From assembly GCF_009363435.1 (NCBI RefSeq), contig NZ_CP045354.1, forward strand, positions 5,298,501 to 5,362,500: a DNA stretch of 64,000 bases. Direction: 5' to 3'. The position numbers and the translations under genes were made by a program. Shown here one piece after another: positions 1 to 8,020 of this stretch (positions are counted from its first letter, which is position 1; each line of letters starts with the position of its first letter). The notes beneath the pieces were generated by a model. The model searched no databases. It was not told where the DNA came from and saw only the letters and a program-made list of their open reading frames with translations. This DNA is from Labrenzia sp. THAF82. GTDB taxonomy: Bacteria; Pseudomonadota; Alphaproteobacteria; Rhizobiales; Stappiaceae.

Positions 1-1
1 C

Positions 2-877
2 AAAGCAGGTTTCTACGGTCTGGTGGCAGCCCTTGTGACGGCACTGGTTCTCTTTCCAGCGTTCCGTTCTGCAGGCAGTCTCTGGTCGGCATTCGTGAGC
101 GCGGGGCGCATGTCCGCGGCCATCGTTGTCATTGTTACCGCCATCGGCCTCATCGTTGGGTTGATTCAGGTATCCGGTTTTTCAGGCAGGCTTGCACTGT
201 TGCTGACACAACTGGCGAGCGGGCCGCTTCCAGTTGTCTTGCTGGTCGTTGCGCTTGGCTCCATCGTGCTTGGAATGGGCCTTCCACCCGGTGCCACCTA
301 CTTCATCATCGTGATCGCGCTCAGTTCCGGCATTGAAGCGATCGGCATTCCACCGCTCACATTGCATCTGTTCGTGGTTTTCTTTGCCGTCATGTCAACA
401 GTAACGCCGCCAGTTGCGCTGGCTGCATTTGCTGCAGCCCCTATCGCGGGCGCAGACCCCGTGCGGACGGGTTTTGAGGCAGCCCGCATTGGCATCGCCG
501 GATTTCTGATCCCGTTTGTTTTCGTCTATCATCCAGCGGTTCTCTACAAGCTGCAGGTCCTCTTTGTCTGGTTTGGAGAAGACCTCCCGAACAGTCGCGC
601 CATGCTCGATATCGCGACGGTTGGATGGCTCGAATTCGCATGGGTCATTGTCGCCTTCGTGCTCGCCATGTGGATGCTCGCTTCCGCATTAACGGGCTTT
701 GATCGTGGCACTCTCAGCCCGTTTGAAAGACTGGTCAGGACCGCACTGGGTCTGCTCACGCTCGTACCAAGTCTTTTGGTAGCCGGCTTCGCAACTGTCG
801 CCGGCATCGCATTGCTGGCGCGTCACTTTCATCTGTCACGGCTTTCAACACCAAAGGCACCAAAGGAATATGCATGA
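2..877 (+). CDS. TRAP transporter fused permease, C-terminal part (partial)
   Basis: This is the 3' end of a gene that begins left of the window; the frame is open from base 2. It encodes a very hydrophobic protein with many membrane segments. The stretch around GLPPGATYFI and the later PPVALAAFAAAPIAG resemble the DctM-like large permease of TRAP transporters. The extra C-terminal membrane segments after that domain fit the fused (4TM+12TM) permeases that work with TAXI-type binding proteins. Such permeases use the sodium or proton gradient to import small organic acids. The stop codon overlaps the region just before the binding-protein gene, so the two form one operon. The order permease then binding protein is less common. 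The substrate cannot be read from sequence. Confidence 0.85.
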   Translation, partial: KAGFYGLVAALVTALVLFPAFRSAGSLWSAFVSAGRMSAAIVVIVTAIGLIVGLIQVSGFSGRLALLLTQLASGPLPVVLLVVALGSIVLGMGLPPGATYFIIVIALSSGIEAIGIPPLTLHLFVVFFAVMSTVTPPVALAAFAAAPIAGADPVRTGFEAARIGIAGFLIPFVFVYHPAVLYKLQVLFVWFGEDLPNSRAMLDIATVGWLEFAWVIVAFVLAMWMLASALTGFDRGTLSPFERLVRTALGLLTLVPSLLVAGFATVAGIALLARHFHLSRLSTPKAPKEYA

Positions 878-894
878 TCAAGGGAGGAAACCTC

Positions 895-1872
895 ATGCGC
901 CGACTAAGTCTTGCGACTGTTCTCGCTACAACCCTTATTGCTTCATCCAGTTGGGCGGAGGAAGTCACGTTAAAGATGGCCACCATCGCGCCGAGCCTCG
1001 GCCAGGCGATCACGATGGCTACCTTTGCCAATATCGTGACCGAGAATTTGGATGACGTCACGATTGAGGTCGCTGCTGGCGGCGCCGCAACTGTCCACAT
1101 GCTCGAAGTTGCCAAACGCAATCTCGACATGTCGATGGGCTCTCCGACCATCCACTCGCTACTCAGTAACAAGAGGGCAATGTACAAGGACGTGGAAAAC
1201 CACGAGGAGCTTGCCGGAAACATCAGCCAGCTCATGGCTTTTCCCTGGGGAGCTTATCACTTTGCGGTCCGCCCTGATAGCGGGATCGAATATCTCGATG
1301 ATATTGAAGGAACAACCGTGTTTCTGGGGCCGCAAGGCGGCGGAGCCTACAATGCTGCCAAAGGCTGGATCCAATCGACCACAGGCCTTGTTGCAGGCGA
1401 AGACTATGATGCGATCAAGGCAAACTGGAAAACTGGCTTTCAGGCATTTCTGGATGGCAAGATCGACATGTATGTCAATGGTTGTATCGACCCCTGCCAG
1501 CAGTTCATACAGTTCACGGAAACTGAGAAGGTGCGGTTCATCGGACCGGAAGATGATAGCGGTGACGCGGTCGACAAGTTTCTCGGCAAGTTCCGCCACC
1601 GCACAGAAGTGCCTGCAGGCCTTTATGCAAATCAAGTCAATGACGGCCCCGTCAAATCCAACGATACCGGAGTCAGCATTGCAGTTCGCACCGATCTTGA
1701 CGAAGAGCTGGTCTACAACATGACCAAGGCTTTCTGGGAGAATGTCGACAGCATCGCGTCCGATGCCCCTTGGGCCAAAGCTCTGACACCCGAATATGCC
1801 GCAAAAGCGGAAGGCACCATCAAGCTGCACCCAGGCGCAGAGCGCTACTACAAGGAAATCGGCGCGCTGTAA
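895..1872 (+). CDS. TAXI-family TRAP transporter solute-binding protein
   Basis: This is a periplasmic substrate-binding protein of about 325 residues. The N-terminus MRRLSLATVLATTLIASSSWA is a signal peptide with a likely cut after SWA. I chose the ATG at 895 rather than the in-frame ATG at 874, because a purine-rich AAGGGAGG site lies 8-15 bases before 895 and inside the longer version. The mature part has the TAXI layout: a small N-terminal lobe, a GGGAYNAAKGW segment for ligand contact near residue 150, and an alternating-domain C-terminus. It should deliver its ligand to the fused permease encoded just upstream. Ligand unknown; organic acids and amino acids are known for the family. Confidence 0.88.
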   Translation: MRRLSLATVLATTLIASSSWAEEVTLKMATIAPSLGQAITMATFANIVTENLDDVTIEVAAGGAATVHMLEVAKRNLDMSMGSPTIHSLLSNKRAMYKDVENHEELAGNISQLMAFPWGAYHFAVRPDSGIEYLDDIEGTTVFLGPQGGGAYNAAKGWIQSTTGLVAGEDYDAIKANWKTGFQAFLDGKIDMYVNGCIDPCQQFIQFTETEKVRFIGPEDDSGDAVDKFLGKFRHRTEVPAGLYANQVNDGPVKSNDTGVSIAVRTDLDEELVYNMTKAFWENVDSIASDAPWAKALTPEYAAKAEGTIKLHPGAERYYKEIGAL

Positions 1873-1975
1873 CCGGCAGCTTCCAAAGGTCGTCGGCGGC
1901 GTCACTAATGCAACGCGTGATGCCGGCGACTTCAACCTGCGTGTCAGGCAGGCTCTCTAGAATCGTTTGGCATGA

Positions 1976-3175
1976 TCAATTCGGAAGCACCGTGATCCGC
2001 CTCTGTTTCAGGAATTCAATGGTGGGCAGGTCAGTTGCCAGTGAAATCGCCTTTTCATAGCAGGCAAGAGCCTCATTGTTACGGCCTGCCCTGGCTTCCA
2101 AGTCGGCTTTGACAGCCCAGAAAGGCTGGAATGCCGGACCGACACTTTCCTCAATCGCCTCGATGGCCGCAAGCCCAGCTTCTGCGCCATGCAATCGGCC
2201 GGTAATCGCAGCTTGTGCAACAAGTCCGCCAGCCGTTGGCACTTTGGTCAAATAGGCATGATAGAGCTTGTTGAGCGCCTTCCAGTCCGTTTCACCGCTT
2301 TGTTTCCGTTCTATATGAACGGCTTCGATTGCCGCCTCTATCTGAAACCGGTCCACCGCTTTCAAACGATAGGCACGCGACAAGTGTCGCTTGCCGTAGC
2401 TGATCAATTCGTCATTCCAAAGCTTGGTGTCCTGTTCATCCGTCGGCACAAGCACACCAGCGACTAGTCGGGCATTTACGCGCGCATGGCTGAAGGCGAT
2501 CAGCGCAGAAAGACCCAGAGCCTCTGCGTTATCCGGCAGCAACTTGCACAAAAGATCCGAAAGGTAGAGCGCTTCCTCACCCAGCGTTTCTGCCGGATCG
2601 AGCCAATCATGAGCATGCAGACCGTAGATCGCTTCAAGAACGGAATTGCTCCGTTCGGGCAATACGTCCTGATCCGGAACTTTGAAGGGAATGCCCGCAT
2701 CCCGGATTTTTGTCTTGGCACGTACAAGCCGCTTTGAAAGTGCGGCCGGAGACATCAAATAGAGGCGCGCTATATGCTTGGCATCAAGTCCGAGGACTGT
2801 TTGAAGCATCAAGGGCGTATGCAAATCTGCGGCGATCGCAGGGTGTGCGCAGACCATCATGAGAGCCAGGCGTTGATCTGGAAATTCAGGATCAGAACTT
2901 TCTTCTTCCGGCATGTCGGGCAACTCGTGTTCGGTTGGAAAGCGCGTCCTACGCCTTTGCACGTCTGTCAAACGGTTGCGCGCAACCGTCAAAAGCCATG
3001 CATCCGGATTGCCGGGCACCCCATTGGTCGGCCAATGGTCAAGCGCCTTGGCAAATGCATCCGCCAAAGCATCTTCGGCCTTGGCAATATCGCTCGTGCG
3101 CGCTGACAGAAGAGCGAGCAGACGCCCATAAGAAGCCCGCGCCGCCATTTCGGCAGCACGGGCAGCATCGCTCAA
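1976..3175 (-). CDS. ECF42-type RNA polymerase sigma factor with TPR-like C-terminus
   Basis: The protein is about 399 residues, roughly twice the length of a simple ECF sigma factor. Residues ~10-75 form sigma region 2 (KAEDALADAFAKAL, then DAWLLTVARNRL). Region 4 follows (MLQTVLGLDAKHIARLYLMS, AALSKRLVRAKTKI). The long C-terminal half is helical, ends in TPR-like repeats (EARAGRNNEALACYEKAISL) and matches the DUF6596 architecture. This is the ECF42 group, which is known to occur next to DGPF/YCII proteins, and one sits directly upstream here. The likely start is a TTG at 3175 that overlaps the TGA of the DGPF gene, implying translational coupling; an ATG at 3148 is the alternative. No anti-sigma gene is present, which fits control through the C-terminal extension. 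Confidence 0.88.
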   Translation of the reverse strand: MSDAARAAEMAARASYGRLLALLSARTSDIAKAEDALADAFAKALDHWPTNGVPGNPDAWLLTVARNRLTDVQRRRTRFPTEHELPDMPEEESSDPEFPDQRLALMMVCAHPAIAADLHTPLMLQTVLGLDAKHIARLYLMSPAALSKRLVRAKTKIRDAGIPFKVPDQDVLPERSNSVLEAIYGLHAHDWLDPAETLGEEALYLSDLLCKLLPDNAEALGLSALIAFSHARVNARLVAGVLVPTDEQDTKLWNDELISYGKRHLSRAYRLKAVDRFQIEAAIEAVHIERKQSGETDWKALNKLYHAYLTKVPTAGGLVAQAAITGRLHGAEAGLAAIEAIEESVGPAFQPFWAVKADLEARAGRNNEALACYEKAISLATDLPTIEFLKQRRITVLPN

Positions 3176-3525
3176 TTGCCCCCCATCGCGGATGCTCGAA
3201 TTTCGACTTTTCCGGTTTTCGCAGCCGGGCATTTTTCTGCCCAAACCATTGCCGCATCCAGATCCGGAACGTCTACGACGAAATATCCGCCAAGTGTTTC
3301 CTTGGTGTCGGCAAAGGGACCATCCTGGATTTCCTTTGCACCCGCCTTCAGAGAAAGGGTTGTCGCCGTCTGCACCGGCTGCAGCCAATCGGTGTCCACA
3401 AAGACACCAGCTTCCTGCAGGGCACCGATATAGGCTCCGTAGACTTCCTTTTCGGCTTCCCAGTCTTCAGCAGTCATGTGCGCAAGGTCGGCCGGGTCCG
3501 TATAAAGCAAGAATGTATAACGCAT
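3172..3525 (-). CDS. DGPF-motif YCII-family protein
   Basis: This is a small (117 residue) ferredoxin-like-fold protein of the YCII family. The signature DGPF is visible in IQDGPFADTKETLGGY near residue 68, followed by the typical GYFVVDVPDLDAAMVWAEKC. The family's biochemical role is unknown. Genes of this type are consistent partners of ECF42 sigma factors, and here the stop codon overlaps the sigma gene's probable TTG start. A GAGG ribosome site lies 7 bases before the ATG. It is the middle gene of a three-gene minus-strand unit (SRPBCC, DGPF, sigma factor). It may be a product or sensor of the sigma-factor circuit; this is inference. Confidence 0.9.
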   Translation of the reverse strand: MRYTFLLYTDPADLAHMTAEDWEAEKEVYGAYIGALQEAGVFVDTDWLQPVQTATTLSLKAGAKEIQDGPFADTKETLGGYFVVDVPDLDAAMVWAEKCPAAKTGKVEIRASAMGGN

Positions 3526-3554
3526 TTTGTTTCCTCAATTTTTCAAGCCGATGA

Positions 3555-4064
3555 TCACGCGGCAGATGCCAGGTTGTCGAGACCCTGTTCAAAGGTCTTG
3601 CCGACCATTCCATCCATAAAGAGCCCAAAGACCCGAAAGACCGGATTGTAACCAAGGTCCATGTCCATGCGCCATGTGACGAGCGTTCCACCCTGTGCTT
3701 CCACAGCCGAGATCTCCTGGGCTGGTTTACCCATTGCACCAAGATCTATGTTGTAGCGCACGGTATCTTGAGTCACTGCTGCTACGGTTTGACTGCCCTT
3801 CCCGTCTTTGCCGTTGAACCGGAAACCGGACCCAACCCCGCTTTCAGGCCCGAAGGGAGTGATCTTCAGGTTGGCATCGGCGGTTAGATAAGGATTGAAT
3901 TTCTGATACCCGGCATTGGAAGCTGCCAGGGACAAGATCGTTGCAGGGCTCGTTGCCATCACGGCCTGGCGTTCAACATGTATCTGCCTTGGCAACAGCA
4001 AAGTTCCAGCAGCGATCAATGTCAGAGCGCCGACACCACCGGCCAAATAAGTCCAAATCGTCAT
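3555..4064 (-). CDS. Membrane-anchored SRPBCC (START/polyketide cyclase-like) protein
   Basis: The protein has 169 residues. Residues 5-25 form one hydrophobic segment that looks like an uncleaved anchor (YLAGGVGALTLIAAGTLLL). The remainder has the pattern of SRPBCC ligand-binding domains: a conserved entry of HVERQAVMATSPATI, a middle GPESGVGSGFRFNG loop and a closing long helix (FMDGMVGKTFEQGLDNLASA). Such domains bind hydrophobic ligands in a deep cavity; the ligand is unknown. It is the first gene of the ECF42/DGPF unit, 29 bases upstream of the DGPF gene. SRPBCC proteins are frequent in ECF42 neighbourhoods, so it may be a target or modulator of that regulon. Confidence 0.8.
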   Translation of the reverse strand: MTIWTYLAGGVGALTLIAAGTLLLPRQIHVERQAVMATSPATILSLAASNAGYQKFNPYLTADANLKITPFGPESGVGSGFRFNGKDGKGSQTVAAVTQDTVRYNIDLGAMGKPAQEISAVEAQGGTLVTWRMDMDLGYNPVFRVFGLFMDGMVGKTFEQGLDNLASAA

Positions 4065-4229
4065 GATGTCCTCTCAGTCTGTTCTTGAAAGCACCTTGCT
4101 TTCACTGACATGACGAACGGTTTGGGTCCCGATGGACATCGACGGACATTTTTTTGAAATTGAAAAAAACTTTGCCGGGCGCTCGGTACTTTCAGGCTTT
4201 TTCCGATAGGAGGCAGATGTAAGGATACT

Positions 4230-4868
4230 TTACATCAGCATCTTGCGGCCTGACGAAGTTTCGATCTCCGCGCAGTATCGAACACGTTCGCCAAACCGAA
4301 CCGACGGCGGGTGTTCGACGTTTAGTGCGCGATAAAGATCTTCTAGTGATTGCGGGTCAGGATGCTCGACTTTCAGCGCAAGAAGGCGTGCTCCCAAATC
4401 TGGTATTTCCGCCATGGAAGTCGGGGCACCACGATGATCGATCAGCGACGGCAATGCCCCTTCGAATGGTAGTGTCCCGTCTTTGGGGATGGAAAACGCA
4501 AACTCCGGTTGCTTAAAGGGAAGCGCAACTTCTTCTCCGAGGTGATCTCCATACTTTGAGAGCACAGCGCCGATATCCGCAGTGCTGGCAACCCAACCCC
4601 TGAGGCGACGGCCTTCGTCCCAGTTCATCCTGACAGTTTCCTGATCATCCAGTCCGAACCATCGCGACCGGTGTGGCCGCTGTCCATCAGGATCAACCGC
4701 GACTATTTCCAGATAGACGCGATCGCCAAGCTGGAGCCTGTGATTGTGAGTGCCCATATAGACGTGCCGTGTGCCGAACGGCACGTCCAGATCAAGACAG
4801 TCCCGGACATGAGCAACACCTTCGGCCAGTGTCGGCGCGATGACGGTCAAGTGGTCAAGTTTCAGCAT
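4230..4868 (-). CDS. VOC-family (glyoxalase-like) protein
   Basis: The protein has 212 residues. It opens with MLKLDHLTVIAPTLAEGV and contains the paired beta-alpha-beta modules of the vicinal oxygen chelate fold, including THNHRLQLGDRVYLEIVAVDP. The form resembles the glyoxalase-like domain group of Pfam (Glyoxalase_3), whose members are mostly uncharacterised metal-dependent enzymes or binding proteins. His and Glu residues in the first module (DH, LEIV) are plausible metal ligands. A GAGGAAC ribosome site precedes the ATG. It lies upstream of the SRPBCC unit on the same strand, but 165 bases separate them, so it is probably independent. Function unassigned. Confidence 0.75.
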   Translation of the reverse strand: MLKLDHLTVIAPTLAEGVAHVRDCLDLDVPFGTRHVYMGTHNHRLQLGDRVYLEIVAVDPDGQRPHRSRWFGLDDQETVRMNWDEGRRLRGWVASTADIGAVLSKYGDHLGEEVALPFKQPEFAFSIPKDGTLPFEGALPSLIDHRGAPTSMAEIPDLGARLLALKVEHPDPQSLEDLYRALNVEHPPSVRFGERVRYCAEIETSSGRKMLM

Positions 4869-4982
4869 GCAGAGGTTCCTCTTGCGGGTAGGAATCGAGA
4901 CAGCCCAAATTCAAGATTGTTAACCATACGCTGCCATCATCTGTGCCAATTCTATTTTAGGTGACGACGTCATTCGGCAGCG

Positions 4983-6782
4983 GTGGCCCCTTTGAAAATC
5001 GAACTCGCGCCAATTCGTACGATCTTCGGCATTGATCTGCGCACACTTGCACTTTTTCGCATTCTACTTGGCGTCTACATCCTGATTGATCTCGCGATGC
5101 GAAGTCGGGATCTGGTCGAACATTACACAGATGCAGGTGTTATGCCGCGATCTGTTCAGATCGATCATCTTTATGTCACCACTTGGTCATTCCATCTGGC
5201 AAATGGGGCAGCTTGGTTTCAAGGACTTTTGTTCGGGATCTCAGGCTTTGCGGCTCTCTGTCTGATCGCTGGTTGGCGTACGCGTTTCATGACGGTCATC
5301 TCCTGGGGCCTGATGCTGTCGGTGCAGAACAGGAACACCTTTATCCTCTCCGGCGAAGACAATCTTTCCCTTCTTTTACTCTTTTGGGCGTTGTTCTTGC
5401 CATTGGGAGCCCGTTATTCCGTTGATGCCGCGCTGGACAAAACGCAAAGCTTTGTCAAAAACGAATATGCCTCATTCGCCACAGGTGCCCTGCTCCTACA
5501 AGGCATGTCGATGTATTTCTTCAGCGCGCTTTTGAAGACACATCCGATCTGGTTCAAAGACGGCACGGCGGTGCACTATGCCCTTCAGCTTGACTATCTG
5601 GTGACAGCTTTTTCACTCTGGTTCAGGCAATTTCAGGATCTGATGACAGGGCTAACCTACTATGTCTATTTGCTTGAGCTGGTCGGACCGTTCCTAATCT
5701 TTTCACCCTTGTTTCACCGAACTCTTCGAATGACTTTCATGCTGGCCTTCATGTCCATGCATTTGGCGTTTCTTCTTTTTCTAGAAATTGGGTTTTTCCC
5801 GCTCATCTCCATCATCATGAACCTTACCTTCATGCCTGGTTGGATGTGGGATGCCATCGCCAGGAGGTTGCCTCAGCGCGCCAATGCTGGCCTACATTTG
5901 TGGTTCGATCGAGGATGCGATTTCTGCGAGAAGACCTGTTGCTTCTTGCGGGTGTTTCTGTTTCTGCCGGCAACGCAAACCCGTCCTGCGCAGGATGACC
6001 CTGACATCGGTGCCGAGCTGGAAGCACGAAACTCATGGGTCGTCACCAACGGCAATGAACACCACTACAAGTTCCAGGCACTTGCCCTTGTCTTCTGTTC
6101 GTCACCGATCTTCTTTCCTATCGGCTGGCTGCTCAAACGCGCCATATTTCGAAATGTCGGCGACCGGCTCTACGACTTGGTTGGCCGCAACCGGAAAAAA
6201 CTCTCAAAGATATCCCGCAAATGGTTTGCGTGGCGCACCTCACCCCCACAGTTCGGCGTTGTGACCCAATTGCTGGCTGTGATTTTCCTGTGTTTCATCA
6301 CAGTGCAGAACCTCGCCACCTTACCATGGAGCGGCGTCTCTCCGTTACCTGCTTCTTTCAAGATGGTTCGCCAAGCGCTCGGCCTTTATCAGCACTGGAC
6401 TATGTTTGCCCCTTTTCCGGAGATGACCAGTCCATGGCCAGTCATTGAGGGTGAACTTGCAGACGGGATGATCGTGGATGTCTACAACGGCAAGGTGGGG
6501 CTGGCAAACTTTGGAAAACCGGATTTGGTTTCAAAAGTTTATGGGAATTACAGGTGGCGCAAATTCCTGTCGAACCTTGAAGACCAGTCCTACGAGGATG
6601 GACCTCAATTTCTCGCGCTGAGTTACGGTCGCTATCTTTGCCGGGACTGGGCCCGATTGAATCCGGACAAGCCCGTGCTGCAAAGCTTTGTCATCTATTT
6701 CCAGATTGAAAGATCGCAACCACCCGGGCTGCCAAAACATATTCAAACGCGGCAGGTCTGGAACCATGACTGCGCCGGGTAA
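4983..6782 (+). CDS. HTTM-DCC fusion membrane protein
   Basis: This is a 599-residue membrane protein with three parts. Residues ~15-300 are an HTTM (vitamin K-dependent gamma-carboxylase-like) domain with several membrane segments, e.g. LRTLALFRILLGVYILIDLA and SFHLANGAAWFQGLLFG. Residues ~305-410 look like a DUF393/DCC thiol-disulfide-like domain: FDRGCDFCEKTC gives a CxxC at about C312 and C315, and GDRLYDLVGRNRKKLSK is typical of that family's end. After another membrane segment comes a C-terminal part with LGLYQHWTMFAPFP, as in other HTTM proteins. The GTG start at 4983 is my choice; a TTG at 4992 is possible. Such fusions suggest redox-linked modification of envelope or lipid substrates, but no reaction is established. 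Confidence 0.8.
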   Translation: MAPLKIELAPIRTIFGIDLRTLALFRILLGVYILIDLAMRSRDLVEHYTDAGVMPRSVQIDHLYVTTWSFHLANGAAWFQGLLFGISGFAALCLIAGWRTRFMTVISWGLMLSVQNRNTFILSGEDNLSLLLLFWALFLPLGARYSVDAALDKTQSFVKNEYASFATGALLLQGMSMYFFSALLKTHPIWFKDGTAVHYALQLDYLVTAFSLWFRQFQDLMTGLTYYVYLLELVGPFLIFSPLFHRTLRMTFMLAFMSMHLAFLLFLEIGFFPLISIIMNLTFMPGWMWDAIARRLPQRANAGLHLWFDRGCDFCEKTCCFLRVFLFLPATQTRPAQDDPDIGAELEARNSWVVTNGNEHHYKFQALALVFCSSPIFFPIGWLLKRAIFRNVGDRLYDLVGRNRKKLSKISRKWFAWRTSPPQFGVVTQLLAVIFLCFITVQNLATLPWSGVSPLPASFKMVRQALGLYQHWTMFAPFPEMTSPWPVIEGELADGMIVDVYNGKVGLANFGKPDLVSKVYGNYRWRKFLSNLEDQSYEDGPQFLALSYGRYLCRDWARLNPDKPVLQSFVIYFQIERSQPPGLPKHIQTRQVWNHDCAG

Positions 6783-6814
6783 TCGATTTTTTCTATCTCT
6801 CAGTGGCCAGCAAG

Positions 6815-7519
6815 CTAGTTCCTTGGAGGGATGTTGACTGCCTTTTCGCTCGCAGGCCGCGCCAGGCAGGTTTCAACCCAGCGAACCACATTCTTGTGAT
6901 CCAGATATCCGGTCACCTCGGCTGCTTCATAAAACCCGTTGATGTTGCGTGCCCAGGGCCAGCTGGTGACATCCGCGATTGTATAGTCATCGCCCATGAT
7001 GAATTGCCGCCCTTCGAGTTGGCGGTCCAGAAGACCGAGAAGCCTTTTGACTTCGTCGCGATAACGCTCGAACGGACGACGGTCTTCATATTCCTTGCCG
7101 GCGAACTTGTGAAAGAAGCCAAGCTGGCCGGTCATTGGACCCAGTCCGCCCATCTGCCACATCAACCATTGGATTGTCTCATATTTCGCTGCCGGATCGG
7201 CCGGAAGCAGCTTGCCCGACTTTTCTGCGAGATAAATCAGGATGGCGCCCGACTCCCACAGAGCCAGAGGCTTACCATCCGGGCCGTTGGGATCGATGAT
7301 CGCCGGGATCTTATTGTTCGGGTTGAGCGACAGGAACTCCGGGGTCATTTGGTCATTGGTCGCGAAATCGACTTTATGAGCTTCATATGCCAATCCCGTT
7401 TCTTCCAGCATCGCCGATACCTTGATGCCGTTCGGTGTCGGCAATGAATAGAGCTGGATCCGGTCAGGGTGTTGAGCAGGCCATTTCCGGGTGATTGGGT
7501 AGTCGGTCAACGCAGTCAT
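6815..7519 (-). CDS. Glutathione S-transferase family protein (YfcG/YghU-like)
   Basis: The 234-residue protein has a thioredoxin-like N-terminal domain (residues ~20-105: IQLYSLPTPNGIKVSAMLEE, NKIPAIIDP, ALWESGAILIYLAEK) and an all-helical C-terminal domain with DDYTIADVTSWPWARN. The long lead peptide (YPITRKWPAQHPDRIQLYS) and TPNGIKVS active-site loop match the YfcG/YghU class, which bind two glutathiones and reduce disulfides or peroxides, rather than classical conjugating GSTs. The cis-Pro of KIPAI is present. It is cytosolic and monocistronic, convergent with the HTTM gene. The glutathione pathway gene gshA is also in this window at 44-45 kb. Confidence 0.9.
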   Translation of the reverse strand: MTALTDYPITRKWPAQHPDRIQLYSLPTPNGIKVSAMLEETGLAYEAHKVDFATNDQMTPEFLSLNPNNKIPAIIDPNGPDGKPLALWESGAILIYLAEKSGKLLPADPAAKYETIQWLMWQMGGLGPMTGQLGFFHKFAGKEYEDRRPFERYRDEVKRLLGLLDRQLEGRQFIMGDDYTIADVTSWPWARNINGFYEAAEVTGYLDHKNVVRWVETCLARPASEKAVNIPPRN

Positions 7520-7602
7520 AAAATGCTCTCTTCTAATTCTGTTCCAGTGGTCTTTGCCGGATTAAGCTGCGCATATAGGACATCGCGATCGTATTTAAAA
7601 CC

Positions 7603-7620
7603 CATCGCCTGTTGGCGATG
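7603..7620. other. Perfect 7-bp hairpin upstream of the GST gene
   Basis: CATCGCC (7603-7609) and GGCGATG (7614-7620) pair perfectly around a TGTT loop. It sits in the 206-base gap between the divergent GST and slyX genes, about 85 bases upstream of the GST start. It has no clear T-run on either side, so it is more likely part of a 5' leader or an operator than a terminator. Nothing else in the gap was recognised. Confidence 0.35.
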
Positions 7621-7725
7621 AATAATTAGAGAAGACAGAAGCTCGCAAACACCTTATAGCTCGCGCGCTCAAACGGAGAGCCCCTTAAGCTGAGCTCAGG
7701 GCCAGGCCTTTTCATGGAGAATTTG

Positions 7726-7938
7726 ATGTCGGACGACAGGGAAGCGCGTATTGAAAAGCTTGAAATTGATCTCGCTCACGCCAACAACACCATCGACGAA
7801 CTCAATACCGTTGTGATCGAGCAAGGCAAACAGATCGAGCGAATGAAACGTGTCCTTGCAAACATGACTGATCAGGTGGAAGAGCTGATGGACAACGTGC
7901 TGCCGGGCCACCAGATCGACAAACCACCTCACTACTGA
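7726..7938 (+). CDS. slyX: SlyX family protein
   Basis: This is a 70-residue, highly charged protein that should form a coiled coil (REARIEKLEIDLAHANNTIDELNTV). It ends in the family signature PPHY. SlyX is a widespread small protein of unknown biochemical role. I place the start at the ATG at 7726 (MSDDREARI) because a GGAGA site lies six bases before it; the in-frame ATG at 7714 has no ribosome site. It is transcribed alone, about 80 bases ahead of the export operon. Confidence 0.88.
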   Translation: MSDDREARIEKLEIDLAHANNTIDELNTVVIEQGKQIERMKRVLANMTDQVEELMDNVLPGHQIDKPPHY

Positions 7939-8020
7939 GGAAATTTGGGGCGTTTGATCCATTCCAAGGCCCGCTTTTGCAAAGACACTATGCTGACGTA
8001 AGCTTCAAAGAAGGTGCTTC

